Shown here: piece after piece, positions 26,760-34,909 of the stretch
Numbering within the stretch: the first letter of the stretch is position 1
How the letters are laid out: every line of letters starts with the position of its first letter
Origin: JBBDMC01 sp963826055
Lineage (GTDB): Bacteria > Pseudomonadota > Alphaproteobacteria > Rhizobiales > Kaistiaceae
Direction of reading: 5' to 3'
DNA: 64,000 bases
NCBI GenBank assembly: GCA_963826055.1
Contig: CAWGVO010000009.1
Location: 434,001 to 498,000, forward strand
Notes under the pieces: model-generated
The model's input: only the letters and a program-made list of their open reading frames with translations
What the model was told of the DNA's origin: nothing
Database searches by the model: none
Translations under genes and position numbers: made by a program

Positions 26760-27389
26760 ATGCAAGGCGTTACTGTCGTCGACCATCCTCTGGTGCAGCA
26801 CAAGCTCACCCTCATGCGCGACAAGACCACGCCGACCGCCGCCTTTCGCCAGCTCCTTCGCGAGATCGCGCTTTTGCTGACTTACGAGGTCACCCGCGAC
26901 CTGACGCTCACCACCAAGCGCATCGAAACGCCCCTCGCCGAAATGGATGCCCCGATCCTCGCCGGCAAGAAGCCGGTCTTCGCCTCGATCCTGCGCGCCG
27001 GTAACGGGCTTCTGGAGGGCATGCTCGACCTGGTCCCCTCGGCCCGCGTCGCTCACATCGGCCTTTATCGCGATCCGAAAACACTCGAGGCGGTCGAGTA
27101 TTATTTCAAGGCGCCCGAGGATATCGCCGACCGTCTCGTTATTGTCGTCGATCCGATGCTGGCCACCGCCAATTCCGCCTCCACGGCCATCCACAAACTC
27201 AGGGAACGCGGTGCCAGGGACATCCGCTTCGTCTGCCTGCTCGCCGCGCCGGAGGGCATCGAGCGGTTGAAGCAAATGCAGCCCGATGTCCCCATCTACA
27301 CCGCTGCCATCGACGACCATCTGAACGACCACGGCTACATCGTTCCCGGCCTCGGTGACGCCGGCGACCGCCTCTACGGCACCAAGTAA
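26760..27389 (+). CDS. upp: Uracil phosphoribosyltransferase
   Basis: 209 residues, the standard length. PRPP-binding loop VIVVDPMLATANSAS and the uracil-binding C-terminal tail YIVPGLGDAGDRLYGTK are intact, as is RAGNGLLEGM. It salvages uracil (released by pyrimidine phosphorolysis) to UMP. Divergent from deoB with 185 bp between; a possible promoter TTGGCG/GCTAAG lies about 60 bp upstream. Confidence 0.95.
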   Translation: MQGVTVVDHPLVQHKLTLMRDKTTPTAAFRQLLREIALLLTYEVTRDLTLTTKRIETPLAEMDAPILAGKKPVFASILRAGNGLLEGMLDLVPSARVAHIGLYRDPKTLEAVEYYFKAPEDIADRLVIVVDPMLATANSASTAIHKLRERGARDIRFVCLLAAPEGIERLKQMQPDVPIYTAAIDDHLNDHGYIVPGLGDAGDRLYGTK

Positions 27390-27414
27390 CGCGCACCCCC
27401 CGCAAGGACATCCC

Positions 27415-28179
27415 ATGAAATACGGTGCCATCTACCCGAGCCTGAAGGGCCGCACCGTGCTCGTCACGGGTGGCGGCTCGGGCATTGGCGAAGCGATCGT
27501 CGAGCACTTCGCCGCCCAGGGGGCGAAGACCGCTTTCCTCGACATCATGGAGAAAGAATCGAAGGCGCTGGTCACCCGCCTCCGGCGCCGGCGTCAGACC
27601 GTCCATTTCGAAAAGTGCGACCTGACCGACATCGAGGCGCTCCGCCGGGCGATCAAATCGGTCCGCAAGGCGCTTGGCCCCATTACCGTGCTGGTCAACA
27701 ACGCCGCCAACGACCACCGCCACACGCTGGAGGAAGTGACGCCGGAATATTTCGACGATCGCATCGCCGTGAACCTTAAGCACCAGTTTTTCGCCATCCA
27801 GGCAGTCGTCGGCGACATGAAGCGTGCCCGGAACGGCTCGATCGTCAACGTCGGCTCCAATTCGTGGCTGGTCGGGGCCCGCGGGCTGCCGGTGTACGAG
27901 GCGGCCAAGGCCGGCGCCCTCGGCATTGTACGCGGCCTCGCCCGCGACCTCGGCGAGCACAACATCCGCATCAATCACGTGGTGCCCGGCTGGGTCATGA
28001 CCAAGCGGCAGCTCGAGCTGTGGGCAACGCCGGAAGCGCTCGACCGGCTGATGCAGGACCAGTGTCTGCCGCGCAAGCTTTACCCGGACGACATCGCCCG
28101 CGCCGTTCTCTTCTTTGCCTCCGACGAGGCCTCGGCCACCACCGCCCGCACCTTTGTCTTCGACGGCGGCTGGCTATAA
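27415..28179 (+). CDS. SDR-family oxidoreductase (sugar dehydrogenase-like)
   Basis: 254 residues, classical short-chain dehydrogenase. Cofactor motif TGGGSGIGEA (about 19-28), an acidic residue FLDIM after the second strand favouring NAD, NNAAN, the catalytic Ser in VGSNSW, and YEAAK (Tyr and Lys). VVPGWVMTKRQ and the C-terminal FVFDGGW resemble alphaproteobacterial D-xylose/galactose dehydrogenases. Start chosen at ATG 27415, with AAGGA 8 bp upstream, 25 bp after upp. The sugar substrate is an inference from resemblance and from the sugar enzymes downstream. Confidence 0.85.
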   Translation: MKYGAIYPSLKGRTVLVTGGGSGIGEAIVEHFAAQGAKTAFLDIMEKESKALVTRLRRRRQTVHFEKCDLTDIEALRRAIKSVRKALGPITVLVNNAANDHRHTLEEVTPEYFDDRIAVNLKHQFFAIQAVVGDMKRARNGSIVNVGSNSWLVGARGLPVYEAAKAGALGIVRGLARDLGEHNIRINHVVPGWVMTKRQLELWATPEALDRLMQDQCLPRKLYPDDIARAVLFFASDEASATTARTFVFDGGWL

Positions 28180-28180
28180 G

Positions 28181-28222
28181 CAATCCCAGGAAAAGTGGGC
28201 ACCACTTTTCCGTCCGGGATTG
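28181..28222. repeat. Palindromic intergenic repeat, copy 2
   Basis: Compound hairpin: outer arms CAATCCC/GGGATTG around a perfect 10-bp stem GGAAAAGTGG-GCA-CCACTTTTCC. Begins 1 bp after the SDR stop. 28181-28220 is identical to 28241-28280. Related to the element at 5512. The T-rich right arm could serve as a terminator for either strand. Confidence 0.85.
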
Positions 28223-28240
28223 CGCGAAAGCAAAGAGACA

Positions 28241-28282
28241 CAATCCCAGGAAAAGTGGGCACCACTTTTCCGTCCGGGATCG
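28241..28282. repeat. Palindromic intergenic repeat, copy 3
   Basis: Identical over 40 bp to the preceding copy, exactly 60 bp downstream, separated by a 20-bp spacer. Same inner stem, with the outer arm ending GGGATCG. A local tandem duplication of a 60-bp unit is the simplest origin. Confidence 0.85.
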
Positions 28283-28448
28283 CCTTGGACCAACAACCCC
28301 CGGGTTTCGTGCATAGCCGCAAGCCTTTGTTAAGGCCCCGATACGAAATCCGGGCGTCTCTGCCCGCCGCGCCGCGATTGTTGCCGGCGCTTTAGCCCCT
28401 TTGCCCAATATTCTTGGGTGGTTTGCCCTGACCCGGCAGAGGACTGTC

Positions 28449-29027
28449 TTGCTGAACCGCCTGATTGTGCTTGCCGTCGGCTGCGCCCTGTTGGCGCTTG
28501 CCGCGCCCCGCTTCGCGCCCGCGCTCGTCGGGCTTGTCGACGCGCCGCCGTCCGGCGGTGCGGAGACCGCCGTCGCCAACCGCGTCCCCGAGCGCCCGGC
28601 GCCGCCGACTGCAGCACCCGCACCGTCTCCGCCGGCGGAGGGCCAGTGGACCAACGGCCGTACCGTTGCTTTGAAAGCGGACCCGCGCGGCCACTATCTC
28701 GTCGACGCGGAGGTCAATGGCCGCCGCATCCCGGCCATGGTCGATACCGGCGCGTCGGCCGTCGCCCTGAATGCAGACACGGCCCGGCACCTCGGCATCT
28801 ACGTCAGCCGCAGCGACTACACCGTGCCGATTTCCACGGCCAACGGCGTCATTGCCGCCGCGCCGGTGAAGCTGCGCGAGGTCCGCCTCGGCGGCATTTC
28901 GATCCGCAACGTCGATGCAATCGTGCTGCCGGGCGATGTGCTGTCGGTCAATCTTCTTGGCATGACCTTTCTCTCCCGCCTGTCGAAGTTCCAGATCGCG
29001 GGCGGCAAGCTCGTCCTCGTCCAGTAG
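28449..29027 (+). CDS. Retropepsin-like periplasmic aspartic protease (TIGR02281 / PerP-like family)
   Basis: 192 residues from TTG 28449. An N-terminal membrane anchor (about 3-22) and a Pro/Ala linker precede a single retropepsin domain: catalytic AMVDTGASAVAL, an ISTANGVIAAAP flap-like region, and LLGMTFLSRL near the end. The family includes Caulobacter PerP, which cleaves PodJ in the periplasm. I prefer TTG 28449 because AGAGGA sits 6 bp upstream; another in-frame TTG at 28401 has no ribosome binding site. A dimer is needed for activity, as in retroviral proteases. Confidence 0.8.
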   Translation: MLNRLIVLAVGCALLALAAPRFAPALVGLVDAPPSGGAETAVANRVPERPAPPTAAPAPSPPAEGQWTNGRTVALKADPRGHYLVDAEVNGRRIPAMVDTGASAVALNADTARHLGIYVSRSDYTVPISTANGVIAAAPVKLREVRLGGISIRNVDAIVLPGDVLSVNLLGMTFLSRLSKFQIAGGKLVLVQ

Positions 29028-29045
29028 CCGCGGGAACCTTTTCCC

Positions 29046-29075
29046 TTGACGGCACCTCTGTTAAGAGGCCGTCAA
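29046..29075 (+). promoter_or_regulatory. 12-bp stem-loop abutting the ribosome binding site of the phosphohexomutase gene
   Basis: TTGACGG, bulge CA, CCTCT, loop GTTA, AGAGG, CCGTCAA: a 12-bp stem with one bulge. It begins 18 bp after the protease stop, and its 3' arm overlaps the AAGGAG site (29074-29079) of the next gene by two bases. It could be a terminator for the protease gene or could modulate translation of the next one. Confidence 0.55.
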
Positions 29076-29086
29076 GGAGCCATCGC

Positions 29087-30607
29087 ATGTTTCCCACTCC
29101 CGTTGCGTCGCTGAAACCCAACACCCTCGCGTTCGAAACCACCCCGCTGGTTCGCCCCACCGGCTTTCGCGAATACGACGCCCGCTGGTGGTTCGGGGTC
29201 CCCGGTTCCGACAATCCGCCAGAGATCAACCTGATGGGCGTGACCGCGCTCGGCATGGGGCTGGGCACGCTGCTGGCCGAGCTGGGCGTCCCCCGCGAGC
29301 TGGTCACCGGGCACGACTACCGCGCTTATTCGTCCTCCATCAAGATGGCCCTCGTCTCCGGTCTCATGGCCGCTGGCTGCCGTGTGCACGACGTCGGTCT
29401 GGCGGTTACTCCGATGGCCTATTTCGCCCAGTTCGCCCTCGACGTGCCGGCGGTCGCCATGGTCACCGCGTCCCACAACGAGAACGGCTGGACCGGCGTC
29501 AAGATGGGTGCCGCCCGTCCGTTGACCTTTGGCCCCGACGAGATGAACCGGCTGAAGGAAATCGTCATGGCCGCGGCCTTCGATCTCACCGGTGGCGGCA
29601 GCTACGACTACGTCTCCGACATGGCCGGGCGCTACGTCGCCAGCCTGACCGATCGGCCGAAGTGGACGCGCAAAATGAAGGTGGTTGCCGCCTGCGGCAA
29701 CGGCACCGCCGGCGCCTTCGCGCCGGGCGTGCTCGCCGCCCTCGGCGCCGATGTCGTCCCCCTCGACGCCGAGCTCGACCATAGCTTCCCGCGTTACAAC
29801 CCCAACCCGGAAGACATGGCGATGCTGCACGCCGTGGGTGCCGCGGTGACCGACAGCGGAGCCGACGTCGGCCTCGGCTTCGATGGCGACGGCGACCGCT
29901 GCGGCGTCATCGACAATCGCGGCAAGGAGATTTTCGCCGACACCATAGGCGTCATGCTCGCCCGCGACCTTTCCGCCCTCCATCCCGGCGCCACCTTCGT
30001 CGTCGACGTCAAGTCGACCGGCCTTTACGCCACCGATCCGGTACTCAAGGCGAACGGCGCCACCACCGACTACTGGAAAACCGGTCACTCCTACATCAAG
30101 CGCCGCGTTCACGAACTCGATGCCCTGGCCGGGTTCGAGAAGTCCGGCCATTACTTCTTCAACGCGCCGATCGGCCGCGGCTACGACGACGCCCTCGTCT
30201 CGGCGATCGCGATCCTCGACATGCTCGACCGCAATCCTTCCCGCTCGATGGGCGAGCTGCGCGAGGCGCTTCCCCGGACCTGGGGATCGCCAACCATGGC
30301 GGCCCATTGCCCCGACGAGGAGAAGTACGCCGTCGCCGATCGCGTCCGTGACCGCTTCCAGCGCATGCGCGCCGCCGGTGACGGGGTCGCCGGCCATCCG
30401 ATCGTCGATCTCGTTACCGTCAACGGCGTGCGGGTCGTCACCGACGATGGCACCTGGGGGCTGGTCCGTGCCTCGTCCAACAAGCCGGAGCTGGTGGTGG
30501 TGATCGAGAGCCCGGTGTCGGAGGCGCGCATGCGCGAGATGTTTGCCGCCGTCGACGCTGTGCTGCGCGAGGAGCCGTCGGTCGGCGCATATAACCAGAC
30601 GATCTGA
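29087..30607 (+). CDS. Phosphomannomutase/phosphoglucomutase
   Basis: 506 residues, alpha-D-phosphohexomutase family. Catalytic phosphoserine loop TASHNENGWTGVKMG, the Mg loop GFDGDGDRCGVID, the sugar loop GFEKSGHYFF and a C-terminal phosphate-binding RASSNKPELVVV are all present. It interconverts hexose 1- and 6-phosphates for sugar nucleotide and polysaccharide synthesis. The N-terminal region PTGFREYDARWWFG is the alphaproteobacterial form. ATG 29087 has AAGGAG 7 bp upstream. Confidence 0.92.
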   Translation: MFPTPVASLKPNTLAFETTPLVRPTGFREYDARWWFGVPGSDNPPEINLMGVTALGMGLGTLLAELGVPRELVTGHDYRAYSSSIKMALVSGLMAAGCRVHDVGLAVTPMAYFAQFALDVPAVAMVTASHNENGWTGVKMGAARPLTFGPDEMNRLKEIVMAAAFDLTGGGSYDYVSDMAGRYVASLTDRPKWTRKMKVVAACGNGTAGAFAPGVLAALGADVVPLDAELDHSFPRYNPNPEDMAMLHAVGAAVTDSGADVGLGFDGDGDRCGVIDNRGKEIFADTIGVMLARDLSALHPGATFVVDVKSTGLYATDPVLKANGATTDYWKTGHSYIKRRVHELDALAGFEKSGHYFFNAPIGRGYDDALVSAIAILDMLDRNPSRSMGELREALPRTWGSPTMAAHCPDEEKYAVADRVRDRFQRMRAAGDGVAGHPIVDLVTVNGVRVVTDDGTWGLVRASSNKPELVVVIESPVSEARMREMFAAVDAVLREEPSVGAYNQTI

Positions 30608-30698
30608 CGCTTTCAGTGGGGCGGCCCGGCTGCCTTGGCGGTTTCCTGCGACGCCGCGTGCGCGGTCATGTATGATCGGCAGGCCCGGGGAGGGGGCC

Positions 30699-31718
30699 AT
30701 GACCAAAATCCGATCATTTGGCTCGCTGCCTGACGGCGGCGTGGTCCATGAGGTGAGCATCGCCGACGGCGACCTGCGCGCCAGCATCCTCACCCTGGGC
30801 GCCCGCGTCCGCGACCTGCGCCTCGCCGGCGTCGATCACCCGCTGGTCCTAGGCTTCGACAGCGTCGAAGCGTACCTCGCTTACGGGCCCTACTTTGGCG
30901 CGATTTGTGGCCGTTGCGCCAACCGCATCGGTCGCGGGCGCGCCCCGATCGAAGGCCGGACCTATCAGTTGTCCCTCAACGAGAACGGCCGCCACCACCT
31001 GCACGGAGGCTTCAAGGGTTTTTCCGCCCGCGCCTGGCGGTTGATCGATCACAACGACACCGGCGCCACGCTCGCGCTCACCAGCCCGGCCGGCGAGGAG
31101 GGTTACCCCGGTGGCGTGGAGGTCACCATCCGCTATCGCGTCGAGGCGCCGGCCACCCTTTCAATCGAGATGGAGGCGACAACCGACGCCCCGACCCTCG
31201 TCAACCTCGCCCAACACTCGTACTTCAACCTCGACGATTCGCCCGACATCCTCGACCATCGCCTGCAGATCCTCGCGGAGACCTACACACCGGCCAACGC
31301 CGAGCTCATTCCCACCGGCGAGATCGTTTCCGTCGCCGCCTCCGATTACGATTTCCGGGCGGCGCGGCCGATCAGGCTCCTTCGCAACGGGGCCCGCGTC
31401 GCCTACGACCGCAACTACATCGTCGACCGGGCAAAGTCCGCCGCGCCGCGCCTGATGGCCCGCCTGACCTCAGCGCGGAACGGCGTGGCCCTCTCGGTCT
31501 CGTCGACCGAGCCGTGCGTCCAGTTTTACGATGCCGCGACGCTGGCCGACGTCCCGGTCTCCGGCCTCGGCGGGCGTCATTACGGGCCGAACAGCGGGTG
31601 CTGCCTCGAGCCGCAGGCCTTCCCCGACGCACCGAATCACGTGGCGTTTCCGGACCCGTTCCTCAATCCCGGTGAAAAGTACCGGCAGGTCACGCGGCTT
31701 TCCTTTTCGCGCGGTTGA
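30699..31718 (+). CDS. galM: Aldose 1-epimerase (mutarotase)
   Basis: 339 residues. Substrate and catalytic residues: GRCANRIGRG (Arg), HHLHGG (His), LAQHSYFNLD (catalytic acid His) and CCLEPQAFPDA (catalytic base Glu). It interconverts alpha and beta anomers of hexoses. Start ATG 30699 follows GGGGAGGGGG. It is preceded by the phosphohexomutase and an SDR sugar dehydrogenase, giving a loose carbohydrate group. Confidence 0.93.
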   Translation: MTKIRSFGSLPDGGVVHEVSIADGDLRASILTLGARVRDLRLAGVDHPLVLGFDSVEAYLAYGPYFGAICGRCANRIGRGRAPIEGRTYQLSLNENGRHHLHGGFKGFSARAWRLIDHNDTGATLALTSPAGEEGYPGGVEVTIRYRVEAPATLSIEMEATTDAPTLVNLAQHSYFNLDDSPDILDHRLQILAETYTPANAELIPTGEIVSVAASDYDFRAARPIRLLRNGARVAYDRNYIVDRAKSAAPRLMARLTSARNGVALSVSSTEPCVQFYDAATLADVPVSGLGGRHYGPNSGCCLEPQAFPDAPNHVAFPDPFLNPGEKYRQVTRLSFSRG

Positions 31719-31752
31719 GGCACATATTTTCCGCGGATCAGGATCAGGACCG

Positions 31753-32739
31753 ATGGCACGCGTCGCGGCGAACAGCAACCGATGGAGAAGGCATGCCACC
31801 CGCCGTGTGGCCACCCTCGCACTGGGCATCGTCGCCCTTGTCAGCGTCGGTGGCGCGGTCCACGCCGAGTGGCAGGACGACCACAAGGCGCTGCGAATCG
31901 GCTTTCTGGCGACCGCCGGCGCTGCTTACGATATCGCCCGGCTGGAGCCGTTCCGCGCCTACCTCGAATCGTCGCTTTCGCTTCCCGTCGAGCTGGTCCC
32001 GGCCGCGAGCTACGCCGTGCTCATCGACGCCCAGGCGACCGACCGCGTTCAGTACGCCATCCACAGCGCCACCAGTTACGCCACCGCCGAGGCCATATGC
32101 ACCTGCGTCGAACCGCTGGCGCTGCCCACCGCCTTCGACGGAGCCCGCGGATTCCATGCGGTTCTCGTCGCCCGTGCCGACAGTGCCATCAACTCGATAG
32201 ACGATGCCCGCGGCAAGCGCCTGGTGGTCACGGCAGCCGATTCGGTTGCCGGCCGTCTTGTGCCGATGAACGCCCTCGCCGGTCAGGGCATCGACCCCTC
32301 CCGATATTTCTCTTCCATCGGTGAGGCCGTCAGTCCCGCGGACGCTGTGATCGCGCTATTCACCGACCAGGCGGACGTCGCCGCCGCCTGGTCGAGCCTC
32401 ACCGGCGACGCCGCCGGCGGCTACGACTTCGGCGTCCTGTCCGAGATGGTCGGCAACGGGCAGTTATCGATGGACCAGATTCGGGTGGTGTGGACCTCGC
32501 CCCTCATTCCGTTCGGCCCCCACGTGGTTCGTCGCGATCTTCCCGATGAGCTGAAGAGCCAGCTTCTCGCCGCCCTGACCGCCATGGCGGCCTCGTCGCC
32601 GCAGGCGCTGGACGCCGTCGATCGGTCGAGCATCGGAGGAGGGGGGTTCGTCGCCGCGACCGCCGGCGACTATCACGTCATCGACGACCTGATTTCCGGG
32701 GGTGCCGTGGATTCCGGCCCGCCCTCGTCCGTACCGTGA
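31753..32739 (+). CDS. PhnD-like phosphate/phosphite/phosphonate binding protein
   Basis: 328 residues. The N terminus is Arg-rich and then hydrophobic (about 17-38, ending VHAEW), a likely signal peptide. The mature part RIGFLATAGAAYDIARLEPF and the YAIHSATSYATAEA segment follow the PhnD fold (Phosphonate-bd), including the Ser/Thr-rich ligand loop. No phnC or phnE genes are adjacent, so it may be an orphan or serve a sensor rather than an importer. It converges on the TadE/F-like gene with 6 bp between stops. Confidence 0.78.
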   Translation: MARVAANSNRWRRHATRRVATLALGIVALVSVGGAVHAEWQDDHKALRIGFLATAGAAYDIARLEPFRAYLESSLSLPVELVPAASYAVLIDAQATDRVQYAIHSATSYATAEAICTCVEPLALPTAFDGARGFHAVLVARADSAINSIDDARGKRLVVTAADSVAGRLVPMNALAGQGIDPSRYFSSIGEAVSPADAVIALFTDQADVAAAWSSLTGDAAGGYDFGVLSEMVGNGQLSMDQIRVVWTSPLIPFGPHVVRRDLPDELKSQLLAALTAMAASSPQALDAVDRSSIGGGGFVAATAGDYHVIDDLISGGAVDSGPPSSVP

Positions 32740-32745
32740 GCGGCC

Positions 32746-33312
32746 TCAGCCGGACACCCGCTTGACGTCGTTGGTCAATCGCGGACGCAGATAGAACTGG
32801 TCGTGAAGGTCGAAGGTGCCGGTGAGCAGATAGCCGATCGTCGGCGTGTAGTCGTAGTGCACTTCCGCCGTCACGATGAAGGTGTTGGGCACGTTCACCG
32901 CCGCCGGCAGGCTGATGATCGAGTTCACTCCGAGCGCCGTATCGTTTCGGGCGTCGCTCCACACCACCGTGGCGACGCCGTCCTTGTCGATCGAGACCCC
33001 GCTGACCTTGATGCGCAGGAGATCGTCGTCGTATGGGATGATGATCGACGCCGTCGCGTCGAGAATGTTCTGCATGTCGGTGTTGCTGATGGTCTTGGCC
33101 TGGGTGACCAGGTCAGCCAGCGAACTCGTCACGTGCGTGACCTTGCGGTCGATGGTCAGCGCGTCGCCGAACTCGACCGAGCCGAAGTAGAGCGTCAGCA
33201 TCAGCGGCAGCAGCAGCGCGAACTCGACCGCCGCCACGCCGGCGACGTTGCCACTGAGGGCACGCGCGGGTTGCGCCATTGTATCCCGTGCTTGTTTCAC
33301 GCGGCTCACCAT
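32746..33312 (-). CDS. TadE/TadF-like pseudopilin, second gene
   Basis: 188 residues. The TadE motif GNVAGVAAVEFALLLPLML (about 20-38) is a prepilin-like hydrophobic helix with the conserved Glu, followed by a long extracytoplasmic domain rich in beta-type sequence. TadE/F minor pseudopilins are processed by the prepilin peptidase and needed for Flp pilus assembly. Its ATG overlaps the preceding TadE stop by 7 bp. Oriented opposite to the main cpa operon. Confidence 0.84.
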   Translation of the reverse strand: MVSRVKQARDTMAQPARALSGNVAGVAAVEFALLLPLMLTLYFGSVEFGDALTIDRKVTHVTSSLADLVTQAKTISNTDMQNILDATASIIIPYDDDLLRIKVSGVSIDKDGVATVVWSDARNDTALGVNSIISLPAAVNVPNTFIVTAEVHYDYTPTIGYLLTGTFDLHDQFYLRPRLTNDVKRVSG

Positions 33313-33845
33313 GGGAACGGCTCGTTGCGGAAGGCCGCCGTGGCGGCGATCAGATGATTGCCGTCTGAGAGATTGGAAAAGTTGAGGCCAAGCAGCTTGG
33401 AAAACGTCGGCCATTCGTAAAAGGCGCGCACCACGACGATGTCGGTGCCGTGGCCGGGGTCATAGGTGAAGTCGTCTTTGCTTAGGTTGCCGTCTGCGTC
33501 GATTGGCTTGGCCAGGTTGATCTCGTCGAACGTCTGGTACGTGCGGACGTCGAGGAAGAGATCGTCTGCGCAGTTGAACAACGACATTATTTGCGCGCAC
33601 ACGTCGCTCTTGAACTGATCGGCGTCAAACCCCTGCTGCTGTGCCTGACCGGTACGAATCAGGCGGCCGGTGTTGGACACCGCCGTCTCCAGCGTCTGCG
33701 ATGCGAAGAAGAGGAGCGCGGTTTCCAGGATCGCCAGCATCAGGGCGATGAAGGGCAGGGCCACCAGGCCGAACTCGACCGCGGTTGCGCCGCTCGCGTC
33801 ACGTCTGAATCGGGCGAAGCCGAAATCGTGTGGAAATGCGGCCAC
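33306..33845 (-). CDS. TadE-like pseudopilin, first gene
   Basis: 179 residues. The motif RRDASGATAVEFGLVALPF (about 14-32) gives a Gly-Ala cleavage site and the conserved Glu five residues on, then a hydrophobic helix. The remainder, with two Cys near 83 and 92, would lie outside the cytoplasm. It is a minor pseudopilin of the Tad pilus. It starts a two-gene leftward unit with the next pseudopilin. Confidence 0.86.
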   Translation of the reverse strand: MAAFPHDFGFARFRRDASGATAVEFGLVALPFIALMLAILETALLFFASQTLETAVSNTGRLIRTGQAQQQGFDADQFKSDVCAQIMSLFNCADDLFLDVRTYQTFDEINLAKPIDADGNLSKDDFTYDPGHGTDIVVVRAFYEWPTFSKLLGLNFSNLSDGNHLIAATAAFRNEPFPW

Positions 33846-33953
33846 TCAAACGACTGACGCCTGTACTCGACGATACCATGGCCGGCTACCTGTCGTTACG
33901 GGCCGATTACCTTTCGGACCGGATTATCTTGGTAGCAGGCAAGAATTGATGAA

Positions 33954-33995
33954 CGGTTGCAACCGATCAAGAAAATCCGAACGGTTACGTTAACG
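33954..33995 (-). promoter_or_regulatory. Palindrome and GTTAAC site upstream of the TadE-like genes
   Basis: CGGTTGCAACCG (33954-33965) is a perfect 12-bp palindrome, and CGTTAACG follows at about 33988. The word GAACGGTT occurs at 33951 and again at 33979, 28 bp apart. All lie 110-150 bp before the TadE start (transcribed leftward). The GTTAAC word recurs in the other Tad promoter regions of this window. Confidence 0.4.
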
Positions 33996-34025
33996 CGCTG
34001 TCGATCATGAGTGGCCGGAAGCGGC

Positions 34026-34514
34026 CTATTTGTTGGCTGCGCCTTCGGACAGCGTGCCGTGCGCCTGGATCTGGGAGTTGACCGAATCGAAAACTCCGGG
34101 CGTGTCGCCGATCGCCAGCGTCGGCGAGCAGTTCGGCGTGCAGCTGTAGGTCCGCCGCGCCCCAAGGCTGTAAACGGTGACTACCTGATCGTCGGAAGCG
34201 CCCACGGTGATCACCTCGTCGGCGATCGCTTGGCCGTCGGAGTCGAGTACGATCAGGTTAGTCGAGCCGAAGCTGCGGCCGGTGATGATCAGCGTCTTGT
34301 TGTCCTGGATGGTGGCGTCGGCGATCGCCGGGTTGCCGACGATGACGACATCGGCCGGACGCGATATGCGCATCACCTTCGCCCTGTCCACCATCACGGA
34401 GATCGGCTCGGCTTTCGCGACCGTCGCCACGCTCAGCATTCCTGCCGCCGTCAATCCGGCGACCGCGAGCCAGAGCAAGGGTTTGGCGTTCGCACGGGTA
34501 GACACAGGCAACAT
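34026..34514 (-). CDS. Stand-alone CpaC N-terminal-domain (pilus assembly N-domain) protein
   Basis: 162 residues, signal peptide about 1-34 (ends VAKA). The mature part is the secretin N-terminal domain alone: RAKVMRISRPADVVIVGNP, then LIITGRSFGSTNLIVLDSDG, closely parallel to the start of CpaC (SLVIDLPRDARDILVSNP). No secretin domain follows. A small Cys pair (SCTPNCSP) lies near the C terminus. It is found beside Tad loci in other alphaproteobacteria, with an unknown role, perhaps interaction with the CpaC ring. ATG 34514 was chosen for its GGAGG site 6 bp upstream. Confidence 0.82.
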   Translation of the reverse strand: MLPVSTRANAKPLLWLAVAGLTAAGMLSVATVAKAEPISVMVDRAKVMRISRPADVVIVGNPAIADATIQDNKTLIITGRSFGSTNLIVLDSDGQAIADEVITVGASDDQVVTVYSLGARRTYSCTPNCSPTLAIGDTPGVFDSVNSQIQAHGTLSEGAANK

Positions 34515-34909
34515 GAGAGCCTCCGCTCGGCAAGCCGCGTTTGGACGGACCGTAGCCCCCATATGGTGAACGAAGCCTTAAGGCCGGCAGGGGCCATCGC
34601 GTTGCCCCTTGGTCCGCGGCCCCGAAAACGTCTTTGCGAAGGTGGTAAATATATCGTTCTCGACTGAGGTAAACAAAAAGCAAATCCGGAAGCGAATTCA
34701 GGATACTCAAGGCTATTTTGCGCCAAAAGAGTAAAGACGGCCGCACGAGGTATTCTTAATAAAAGGTATTTAGAGGCCTTTATTACGGTCACAGACGTTA
34801 ACTAACCTTCAGGACTTTGGAGCTACTTTCGCGGCTGGTTACGGCTGCGAGACATGAGCTGCGCATATCCGAACCAGGAAGGTTCAACACTTAAGTGAGG
34901 AGTCCAACC
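34515..34909. promoter_or_regulatory. 395-bp A/T-rich divergent promoter region of the Flp pilin and the N-domain protein
   Basis: The longest gene-free stretch in the window, distinctly A/T-rich between about 34640 and 34810 (for example AATATATCG, AGGTAAACAAAAAGCAAA). It contains GTTAACTAACC at 34797-34807, about 105 bp before the pilin ATG, and an imperfect inverted repeat AATAAAAGG/CCTTTATT near 34758-34784. No open frame with coding character was seen. Low G+C fits a strongly regulated promoter for the major pilin, with a long leader. Confidence 0.55.

Noticed and set aside
28181..28282. Two identical 40-bp repeats with a 20-bp spacer, resembling a minimal CRISPR array
   Set aside because: Only two units, no cas genes, and the repeat is a full compound palindrome with a third diverged relative at 5512. 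An intergenic palindromic repeat family explains it better.
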